This document shows positions 1-5,843 of a DNA stretch of 5,843 nt, piece by piece. The translations under genes were made by a program, and so were the position numbers. Under the pieces are notes generated by a model. It saw only the letters and a list, made by a program, of their open reading frames with translations, was not told where the DNA came from and searched no databases. Every line of letters starts with the position of its first letter. Position 1 is the first letter of the stretch. The DNA lies in the NCBI GenBank assembly GCA_019240015.1, contig JAFAZB010000012.1:1-5843 (forward strand), given 5' to 3'. Source of the stretch: Solirubrobacterales bacterium. Its GTDB lineage: Bacteria > Actinomycetota > Thermoleophilia > Solirubrobacterales > Solirubrobacteraceae.

Positions 1-1
1 T

Positions 2-529
<528 letters not shown>

Positions 530-542
530 GTGCGCTGACGTG

Positions 543-570
543 CGGGCGCGGCCCGGCAGGGCCGCGCCCG
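543..570. terminator. GC-rich hairpin between convergent genes, probable bidirectional terminator
   Basis: A perfect inverted repeat: left arm GGGCGCGGCCC at 544-554, loop GGCA at 555-558, right arm GGGCCGCGCCC at 559-569, extended by one more C-G pair (543/570) to a 12-bp stem. It lies in the 48-bp gap between the stop codon of acs (529) and that of the response regulator (578), so it can fold in both transcripts. No T tract follows on either strand, as is common for actinobacterial terminator hairpins, so a Rho-assisted role or protection of 3' ends is equally possible. The structure is seen directly; its function is inferred from position. Confidence 0.7.
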
Positions 571-577
571 GCGTCGC

Positions 578-1339
578 CTACACACCGAGCCGGCGGCCCA
601 GCTCGGCCACGTGGCGCCGGGCGATCGGGATCGCGTGATCCTCGCTGAAGATCAGCTCGGCGGTGCCGCCGAACAGCGGCCGCAGCTCCACGGCCTTGAG
701 CAGGTTGGCGACGTACTGGCGGTGGACCCGGACGAAGCCGGCCGGCTCCCAGCGGCGCTCGAGCTCGCCCAGCGTGGCACGCAGCAGGTAGCGGCCGTCC
801 TCGGTCACGATGCGGACGAAGTCGCCGTAGGACTGTGCGTACAGGATCGAGCCGCGCGCGACCAGCCGGGTGGAGCCGTTGCGGACGTTCGCGACCGCGA
901 TCAGCTCGCCATCGACGGGCCCGCCGGCGCGCGCCCGCGGCTCGCCGTTCTCGGCGAATGCGCGGGAGTCCAGCGCGGCCGTGACCCGCTCGAGCGCGTC
1001 CTCGACGCGCTTGCGAGACACCGGCTTGCGCAGGTAATCGAGTGCGTGAAGCTCGAACGCGTCGACGGCAGCGCTGTCGTAGGCGCTCACGAACACCAAC
1101 TCGGGTGGCGTCGCGAAGCGCTTCAGCACCCGCCCGAGCTCGACCCCGTCGAGGTCGGGCATCCGCACGTCGAGGAAGATCGCGTCGTAGCGCTGGCCGG
1201 AGGCCTTGCGCAGCGCGTCGTGGCCGTCGAAGGCGCACTCCACCTCGCTGACGTGCGGGGAGCTCCGCAGTAGGCGAGCCAGGTCCTGGAGCTGGGTCTG
1301 CTCGTCGTCGACCGCCAGGATCGTCAGCCGATCGCTCAT
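578..1339 (-). CDS. LytTR-family response regulator
   Basis: Transcription regulator of 253 aa, the output partner of the kinase encoded just upstream. The N-terminal receiver domain (about 5-120) has the acidic pair Asp11/Asp12, the phospho-acceptor Asp57 in YDAIFLDVRMPDLDG, Ser85 in LVFVSAYDS, and the conserved Lys105-Pro in DYLRKPV, so it should be phosphorylatable. A linker rich in Arg, Ala, Gly and Pro (about 125-143) leads to a C-terminal LytTR DNA-binding domain (about 144-253). That domain is recognised by ILYAQSYGDFVRI (165-177), the FVRVHRQYVANL core (202-213) and the closing IPIARRHVAELGRRL (238-252). Length is normal for the AgrA/LytR/BtsR class. The start ATG (1339-1337) overlaps the kinase stop TGA as ATGA, which points to translational coupling; a GGAG lies only 3 bases before it. 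Targets are unknown; by position the flanking acyl-CoA synthetase genes are the first candidates. Confidence 0.93.
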   Translation of the reverse strand: MSDRLTILAVDDEQTQLQDLARLLRSSPHVSEVECAFDGHDALRKASGQRYDAIFLDVRMPDLDGVELGRVLKRFATPPELVFVSAYDSAAVDAFELHALDYLRKPVSRKRVEDALERVTAALDSRAFAENGEPRARAGGPVDGELIAVANVRNGSTRLVARGSILYAQSYGDFVRIVTEDGRYLLRATLGELERRWEPAGFVRVHRQYVANLLKAVELRPLFGGTAELIFSEDHAIPIARRHVAELGRRLGV

Positions 1340-2535
1340 CTGCTCCACGCCAGGGCGGGACGGGAAACCTCGCCGCGCAAGTTGGGCACGGTCATCACGG
1401 CGGTGGTCCCTTCGCCGATCCGCGACTCGATCCGCAACGCGTAGCGCTCGCCGAAGGTAGCCCGCAGCCGGGCGTCCACGTTGGAGAGTCCGATCCCGCC
1501 GCCCGCGCCCGCCAGCACCTCGGGGACCCGCTGCGGCTCGATCCCCGAGCCGTCGTCGCTGACGCGCAGCTCGACGTCGCCGCCGAGCAGCCGCGCCTCG
1601 ATCCCGATCCGCCCCGAGCCCGCGCGACGTTCCACCCCGTGGCGGACGGCGTTCTCCACCAGCGGCTGCACCGACATCACCGGAACGACCGCGCCCCTGG
1701 TCTGCTCGGGCACGTCGATCGTCACGTGCAGGCTGTCGCGAAAGCGCGCCTGCTCCAGTCGCAGGTACCGGCCGACATGCTCGAGCTCGTCGTCGAGCGT
1801 CACGTAGGAGCGGCCGTCGCGGAACAGGTAGCGGGTGAACTCGGCGAAGTCGATCAACAACTCGCGGGCTTCCTCGGGGCGGACGTGGATGTCGCCGGCC
1901 ACCGCCGCGAGCGCGTTGTAGATGAAATGCGGCGAGATCTGGGCGCGCAGCGCGCGCAGCTCGGCCTGGGCAAGGCGCTCCTCCTGCTCGGCGACCACCG
2001 ACAGCTCGACCTGGGCGGCGACCAGCGTCGCCGCTTCCTGGACCACTCGCAGCTCCGCGTGGCTCGGTCTCCCGACCGCGCGGTAGAAGGCGATCAGGGT
2101 CCCGGCTCGCCTGCCCTGGACCATCAGCGGCGCGAGCACCGCAGATCGCAGCGGGCAAGTCGGGTCCGATGAGATCAGGCGCGGGACGATGTGGATGCGC
2201 GCGTCGGGGGTCTTTGCCAGCAATCTCGAGAGCAGGTCCCCGGGCCGAACCTGCTCGCGCCCCTCGCCGTCGATTGCCAGCACCGCGCAGGTGTCCGCGA
2301 GCGCGATCGCCGCCGCTCCCGTCAGCGCCCGCAGGTGGGGCGCGGCCTGGCCCGCGGAGCGTGGGCTGAGACCCCGGCGGAGGTAGGGGAGCGTGGAGCT
2401 CGCGGCATGCAGCGCGGACTGCATGCCCACGGCCTCCGGCGTCCGGGCAGCGCGGGGCGCGCGTATCACTCTCCAGGCCGTAAACATCGTGACGGCCACC
2501 AGCACCCCGAGCACTGCGCTAAGCACGACGTTCAT
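1336..2535 (-). CDS. LytS-type sensor histidine kinase with one membrane segment and a GAF-like domain
   Basis: Sensor kinase of 399 aa, partner of the LytTR regulator that follows with a 4-base overlap. Residues 2-20 form one hydrophobic membrane segment followed by a basic stretch (WRVIRAPRAAR), so the rest should be cytoplasmic. Residues about 60-180 look like a GAF domain (segments TCAVLAIDGEGRE, CPLRSAVLAPLMVQGRRAGTL). A short helical linker (about 178-197) leads to the LytS-type kinase core: His203 in AQISPHFIYNAL, the family's phospho-acceptor context; the N box VQPLVENAVRHG (289-300, Asn295); VSDDGSGI (325-332); and the glycine-rich GGGIGLSNVDARL (345-357). All catalytic boxes are intact. 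The classical 5TM-LYT receptor region of LytS/YpdA is absent, so sensing probably occurs through the GAF-like domain. ATG at 2535-2533 was chosen because it begins the membrane segment and lies just inside the divergent gap; no convincing Shine-Dalgarno precedes it. The ligand is unknown. Confidence 0.92.
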   Translation of the reverse strand: MNVVLSAVLGVLVAVTMFTAWRVIRAPRAARTPEAVGMQSALHAASSTLPYLRRGLSPRSAGQAAPHLRALTGAAAIALADTCAVLAIDGEGREQVRPGDLLSRLLAKTPDARIHIVPRLISSDPTCPLRSAVLAPLMVQGRRAGTLIAFYRAVGRPSHAELRVVQEAATLVAAQVELSVVAEQEERLAQAELRALRAQISPHFIYNALAAVAGDIHVRPEEARELLIDFAEFTRYLFRDGRSYVTLDDELEHVGRYLRLEQARFRDSLHVTIDVPEQTRGAVVPVMSVQPLVENAVRHGVERRAGSGRIGIEARLLGGDVELRVSDDGSGIEPQRVPEVLAGAGGGIGLSNVDARLRATFGERYALRIESRIGEGTTAVMTVPNLRGEVSRPALAWSR

Positions 2536-2548
2536 CAGCGCGCCGCCA

Positions 2549-2554
2549 AGCGTA
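2549..2554 (-). promoter_or_regulatory. Candidate -10 element for the kinase-regulator operon
   Basis: On the minus strand these bases read TACGCT, fitting the TANNNT pattern of actinobacterial -10 elements, and end 13 bases before the kinase ATG. Transcription from it would give a leader of only a few bases, in keeping with the missing Shine-Dalgarno. No good -35 hexamer is seen at 16-18 bases spacing. Weak evidence from pattern and position only. Confidence 0.25.
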
Positions 2555-2558
2555 CTGT
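2553..2558 (+). promoter_or_regulatory. Candidate -10 element for the second acyl-CoA synthetase
   Basis: Reads TACTGT (TANNNT) within the 81-bp divergent region and would give a leader of about 50 bases containing the ribosome binding site at 2601-2606. It shares two bases with the opposite-strand candidate at 2549-2554, so the two promoters would compete or be controlled together. No clear -35 is visible. Weak evidence. Confidence 0.22.
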
Positions 2559-2600
2559 GTGGCGCAGGCGGGGAAGACTTCTGCCATGCACCAGGACGAC

Positions 2601-2606
2601 GAAGGA
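2601..2606 (+). promoter_or_regulatory. Ribosome binding site of the second acyl-CoA synthetase
   Basis: GAAGGA lies 10 bases before the ATG at 2617-2619. It supports that start over any extension: the open frame continues upstream, but into the divergent kinase gene and with no nearby in-frame ATG, GTG or TTG. Confidence 0.55.
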
Positions 2607-2616
2607 TGATCGACGA

Positions 2617-4190
2617 ATGAGCCCAGCCACCACCTTCTCCTCCTACGAACAGGCCTGCGCGAAGCACAGCTGGGAGGTACCGGAGCGCTACAACATCGCC
2701 GCCGACGTCTGTGACCGCCATCCGCGGGAGAAGCTGGCGATGATCCACGAGGACTTCCGCGGCGCCGTGCGAGAGGTCAGCTGGGGCGAGCTCCAGGACA
2801 CCGCCAACCGGTTCGCCAACGTGCTCCGTGCGCACGGGGTACAGCGGCGCGACCGGGTGGCGATGCTGCTGCCGGCCACGCCGGAGACGGCGGGGGTGTT
2901 CTTCGGTACCTGGAAGGCGGGCGGGATCCTGCTGTCGATGTCGGTGCTGTACGGCGATGAGGGGATCCGGCACCGGCTGAAGGACTCGCAGGCCAAGGTG
3001 CTGGTGACCAACGAGGAGAACGCGGAGCGGGTCGAGCGCTCGCTGGTCGAGCACCTGCTGATGCTCGACGATCAGCTTCTACACCGTGGCTCCACGTCGT
3101 TCAACAATGTCGACACGGCGGCGGAGGACGCCGCGCAGCTGTATTACTCCTCAGGGACGACGGGGCTTGCCAAGGGCATTCTCCACGCCCACCGCTACAT
3201 CCTCGCGCACGAGGAGTTCACCTACTGCCACGACGTCCGTGACGGCGAGCTGTTCCACGGCATGGGGGAGTGGGCTTGGGCGGCTGGAATCTGCCCGCTG
3301 CTGGGGCCCTGGCGGCTGGGCGCGGTGCAGGCGGTGTACCAGCGCGAAGGGGGATTCGATCCGGGCAAGCAGCTCGAGTTCCTCTCCCGGCACGAGGTCA
3401 GCAACGTGTTCGCGACGCCCACCGCGATCCGCTCGATGATGGCGATCGCCGACGCCGGCAGGCGCTACCCGCAGAAGTTCCGTGTCGTGTGCTCGGCGGG
3501 TGAGCCGCTGAACCCGGAGGCGATCCGCTGGTTCCGGGAGCAGTACGGAGTCACGGTGCTCGACTGCTACGGCCTGACGGAGTCCTATCCGCTATGCGCC
3601 AACTACCCGTTCATGGAGGTGCGGGAGGGATCGATGGGCAAGCCGATGCCGGGCTGGGAGGTCGAGATCCTGGACGAGGACGAGCGTCCCGTGCGCCAGG
3701 GAGAGCGCGGCGAGATCTGTCTGAAGGCGCGGTCCAACCCCCACTATCCGCTCGGCTACTGGAACCGCCCGCCCGAGGACTCAGAGGAGGTGTTCGGCGG
3801 CGATTGGTTCCACACCAAGGACGCGGCCAAGGCCGACCAGGAGGCTACTTCTGGTACGAGGGCCGGGCCGACGACGTGATCATCTCCGCGGGCTACCGGA
3901 TCGGGCCGTTCGAGGTCGAGTCAGCCTGCCTCGAGCATCCGGCGGTCGCCGAGGCGGCGGCGGTGGCGTCGCCCGACGAGCGTCGGGGCAACGTCGTCAA
4001 GGCGTTCGTGGTGCTGGCGGGCGAGCACGAACCGTCCGAGCAGCTCGCCGAGGAGATCAAGGCGTTCGTCCGCGACCGCCACTCCGCCTACGCCTATCCC
4101 CGGATCGTCGAGTTTGTCGCCGAGCTGCCAAAGACGCTGACCGGGAAGATCAGGCGGGTCGAGCTGCGCGAGCGCGAAACCCGCGGCTGA
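2617..4190 (+). pseudogene. Medium-chain-like (ACSM-type) acyl-CoA synthetase, broken by a one-base frameshift
   Basis: AMP-forming acyl-CoA ligase of the ANL superfamily; it would activate a carboxylic acid to its CoA thioester in the cytoplasm. The N-terminal domain reads in one frame from ATG 2617 and shows the P-loop motif YYSSGTTGLAKG (176-187, with Ala where Pro is usual), the GEWAWAAG/GPWRLGA region, SAGEPLNPE, the adenine-binding YGLTES (318-323) and WFHTKDAA (Lys where TGD is usual). After about residue 409 the homology moves to another frame: GYFWYEGRADDVIISAGYRIGPFEVE, then the A10 motif LPKTLTGKIRR, ending at TGA 4188-4190. Restoring one G in the GAGGGC expected at 3841-3845 gives one 524-aa protein of normal family length, with catalytic Lys near 511. 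As read, translation stops at TGA 3877-3879, losing the C-terminal domain that carries A10. The stretch YRIGPFEVESA resembles mitochondrial-type ACSM enzymes, hence medium-chain or aromatic acids are likelier than acetate, but the substrate is not established. All motifs are intact, so the break is recent or a sequencing error. Confidence 0.88.
3839..3845 (+). other. Frameshift site in the acyl-CoA synthetase, inside an AGGAGG sequence
   Basis: The reading frame changes by -1 at or within a few bases of 3843. Upstream codons end KADQE; the family pattern then demands GYFW, which is found only one frame over, starting GGC at 3843-3845. The simplest explanation is loss of one G from a GGG run (GAG-GGC to GAG-GC). 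The site lies just before the hinge between the two ANL domains, and the bases 3839-3844 read AGGAGG, a perfect Shine-Dalgarno sequence. Confidence 0.85.
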
Positions 4191-4198
4191 GCACCGCG

Positions 4199-5785
4199 TC
4201 AGGAGCCGGCCCGGGTCTGCGCGCGCATCTCCGACAGGATCCGTTCGAGCCGCGGCTCGGTGTCGCCGTCGAGATGGCTCATCGCCGCGGCGACGCCTGG
4301 ATGCACGGAGGCGATCTGCGCGTGCATCTCGTGCGCGACCGCGCGATAGCTGGGGTGGCCTTCGCGCCCCGATCGCAGCTCGATCAGCTGCATCGCCTCG
4401 CGGGCGTTGCAGTCGAGTATGTAGCGCAGGCGATAGCCGAGGCACAGCGCGTACGGGGCGGCCTCGGGCAGCCCGCTCCCGACGAGGCGCTCGTACTCGC
4501 GGGCGGAGAGCTCGAGCGCCCGCCGGTAGCGATCGCCGCAGCCCGCCAGCTCGACCTGTTCGGGGACGTCCGCGCCCAGCTGGGGCGTCAGCGCCTGCCA
4601 CTGGATCGTCAGCATCCGGTGACGTTGGAGATCCCTGAAGGCGCCGTAGTCAGAGACGATCTCGAACCGGTAGCGCAGCGCCTCGAAGCCCCTGCCGGGG
4701 CGATGGCGGCGGTTGGAGCGCACCCCGACCAGCTCGGCCAGCAGCGCTGCGCGGTCCGGCTCGGATAGCGACTGCACCGTTTCGCGCAGCTGCCGCTCAG
4801 AACAGGCGGCGGATTCGAACAGGAGCGCGGCCAGCAGGTCCTCTTCGTCCCCGTGGACCGCCAGCAGCCTCACCGACGGCCCCGCCGAGCGGTCCGCGTC
4901 GGCTTCGGTCAATCCCAGCCGCCTGGCCCACCGCCCGCCCGCCCGGGCACGGGACTCCAGGTAGGAGATCCACTCACCGCCGCGATCGGGCCGCTGCACC
5001 CGGGAGACGAAGCTTGGGATCACCGACTCGACGGCGTCGAGCAGCATCGCGCCGTAGCTGCGCGCTTCCGGCAGGGGGTGGGCGAGCAGGTGCAGCAGCA
5101 GCTGCTCGTAGGCCTGCCCGCTGGCGAAGATCCCCATGTGCGACAGCGAGCTGGCCGGCAGCAGCCCGCGCAGCAGATCGAGCGCCTTGGCCTTGATCGC
5201 GCGGGCGTGCGCGGCGGGGGCTTCGTCTGGCCCACGTGGAAACTCGTCCTGCGCCCACGCCGCAACCTGGGGCAGCGCGCGTGAGTAGATCGTGAACAGT
5301 TCATCCATCGCACGCTGGTACTCGGGGCCAAGCTCTGGATCGCGGTAGTAGCGGTAGCCCCCCGGTGGATTCGGCATCGCGCCGTCGTAGGCGATGTACC
5401 GGGTCGACTGCTCGAGGTAGGCGGCCAGCCGGGGTCGCTGGAGGATCTTGGTGAGGATGTTCGAGACCCACTCGCAGGCGATGTGGGCGCCTCCCAGCTG
5501 GGCCACCGAGTCGTCGCCGTAACCGAGGAAGATCCGCTCATAGAGCTCAGCCGCGCGCCGGCCCTCGTCTCCCTCCCACCGCGCGCCGTCGTCGACGTCG
5601 TCGGCGAACTCCTCCAGGAACAGCCTCCTCAGGGTCCCCGGATAGCGCGAGTAGCGGGCGAACAGCGCGCCCTTGACCGTCTCCGGCAGGTTGACGAGCG
5701 CGAACACCGGGCGGTCGAGGTTGCTGAAGTGGCGGGCGAGACGCTCCCGCTCCGAGTCCGAGAAGCTCTCGACCGGGTACTGCAT
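4199..5785 (-). CDS. Tandem ThyX-family protein (FAD-dependent thymidylate synthase-like)
   Basis: Protein of 528 aa, about twice a usual ThyX (roughly 220-300 aa), built of two ThyX-like halves. ThyX makes dTMP from dUMP with methylenetetrahydrofolate, FAD and NADPH. Half 1 (about 25-255) has GYGDDSVAQLGGAHIACEW followed by QRPRLAAYLEQSTRY: the RHR-x7-S signature with His replaced by Pro (Arg117, Pro118, Arg119, Ser127, then Thr-Arg-Tyr). Half 2 (about 350-505) has FEALRYRFEIVSDYGAF, an intact RHR at 388-390 but Ala398 in place of the serine. It also keeps the C-terminal NAR (460-462) and LR (470-471) seen in ThyX, while the usual AQWEI stretch has become GREGHPSYR. About 50 residues rich in Arg and Gly join the halves. 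No signal peptide or membrane segment is seen. ATG 5785-5783 lacks a Shine-Dalgarno but has a TACGAT 9 bases upstream, suggesting leaderless translation. It is convergent with the synthetase, 8 bp apart. Family membership is fairly sure; synthase activity is not. Confidence 0.85.
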   Translation of the reverse strand: MQYPVESFSDSERERLARHFSNLDRPVFALVNLPETVKGALFARYSRYPGTLRRLFLEEFADDVDDGARWEGDEGRRAAELYERIFLGYGDDSVAQLGGAHIACEWVSNILTKILQRPRLAAYLEQSTRYIAYDGAMPNPPGGYRYYRDPELGPEYQRAMDELFTIYSRALPQVAAWAQDEFPRGPDEAPAAHARAIKAKALDLLRGLLPASSLSHMGIFASGQAYEQLLLHLLAHPLPEARSYGAMLLDAVESVIPSFVSRVQRPDRGGEWISYLESRARAGGRWARRLGLTEADADRSAGPSVRLLAVHGDEEDLLAALLFESAACSERQLRETVQSLSEPDRAALLAELVGVRSNRRHRPGRGFEALRYRFEIVSDYGAFRDLQRHRMLTIQWQALTPQLGADVPEQVELAGCGDRYRRALELSAREYERLVGSGLPEAAPYALCLGYRLRYILDCNAREAMQLIELRSGREGHPSYRAVAHEMHAQIASVHPGVAAAMSHLDGDTEPRLERILSEMRAQTRAGS

Positions 5786-5794
5786 GGGCGGCGG

Positions 5795-5800
5795 ATCGTA
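5795..5800 (-). promoter_or_regulatory. Candidate -10 element giving a leaderless ThyX-like mRNA
   Basis: The minus strand reads TACGAT (TANNNT) and ends 9 bases before the ATG at 5785. A transcript would start at or within a few bases of the ATG, which agrees with the absence of a Shine-Dalgarno there. No -35 hexamer is recognisable about 17 bases upstream. Pattern and spacing only. Confidence 0.35.
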
Positions 5801-5843
5801 GCGCCGGCCCCGGCGCGCCCCCGGTCGTCCGCGGAGCGCTTGG

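Noticed and set aside
578..2158. Open minus-strand frame extending the response regulator far upstream of 1337-1339
   Set aside because: The part before MSDRLT is Arg/Ala/Gly-rich nonsense antisense or out of frame to the kinase gene; the receiver domain begins normally at the ATG overlapping the kinase stop.
2191..2616. Upstream in-frame extension of the second synthetase
   Set aside because: It runs antisense through the kinase gene and has low-complexity composition; the family N-terminus fits ATG 2617 with its own ribosome binding site.
2536..2616. Paired LytTR binding repeats in the divergent region
   Set aside because: One ACAGTA-like element is seen on the minus strand, but no second copy at about two helical turns, so no operator is claimed.
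2536..3054. Minus-strand open frame extending the kinase into the synthetase gene
   Set aside because: It is antisense to a well-conserved ligase N-terminus; the kinase membrane segment starts at ATG 2535.
3835..3850. Programmed -1 ribosomal frameshift
   Set aside because: The codons GAC CAG GAG GCT contain no X-XXY-YYZ slippery heptamer and the tRNAs could not re-pair well in the -1 frame; a base deletion or sequencing error is simpler.
4182..4198. Small inverted repeat CGCGG/CCGCG with 7-base loop around the synthetase stop codon as a terminator
   Set aside because: Only 5 bp, overlaps the coding end, no T tract; expected by chance at this GC content.
4274..5284. Plus-strand open frames opposite the ThyX-like gene (e.g. 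4274-4768, 4853-5284)
   Set aside because: Typical shadow frames of high-GC coding DNA; no recognisable motifs, and the opposite strand carries conserved ThyX-like motifs.
5801..5816. Inverted repeat GCGCCG/CGGCGC with 4-base loop upstream of the ThyX-like gene
   Set aside because: A 6-bp GC palindrome is common by chance here and lies where a promoter spacer would be; no support as operator or terminator.

Overview
The window is very GC-rich, with strong G/C preference at third codon positions, few recognisable Shine-Dalgarno sequences and tightly packed genes. Together with the gene families present this suggests a high-GC actinobacterium, perhaps a Thermoleophilia/Solirubrobacterales-type lineage. 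The lineage is inference; there is no rRNA or other firm marker here.

Layout from left to right. (1) 2-529 (+) is the 3' end of an acetyl-CoA synthetase gene (acs) whose start lies outside the window. (2) A 48-bp gap holds a perfect GC-rich hairpin, probably a two-way terminator. (3) 2535-578 (-) is a two-gene operon: a LytS-type sensor histidine kinase (399 aa) and its LytTR response regulator (253 aa), joined by an ATGA stop/start overlap. (4) An 81-bp divergent intergenic region carries back-to-back candidate promoters. (5) 2617-4190 (+) is a second, medium-chain-like (ACSM-type) acyl-CoA synthetase, interrupted by a one-base deletion near 3843 that separates the large N-terminal domain from the small C-terminal domain. 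(6) After only 8 bp, 5785-4199 (-) encodes a double-length (528 aa) ThyX-family protein with two ThyX-like halves. The last 58 bp hold its likely upstream region.

How the genes may work together: the LytS/LytTR pair sits between two acyl-CoA-forming synthetases, one convergent and one divergent. LytS/LytTR systems in other bacteria control uptake or use of small organic acids such as pyruvate. I infer that this pair controls carboxylate activation here, most directly the divergent synthetase. The ThyX-like gene is convergent with that block and looks functionally independent (nucleotide metabolism or a derived role).

Most of the window is ordinary metabolism and signalling. The best candidate for something under-described is the tandem ThyX-like protein: by motif reading, its two halves have lost different catalytic signature residues, so they look complementary. 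The second point of interest is the frameshift at the domain hinge of the second synthetase, which needs to be separated into sequencing error, pseudogene or split enzyme.
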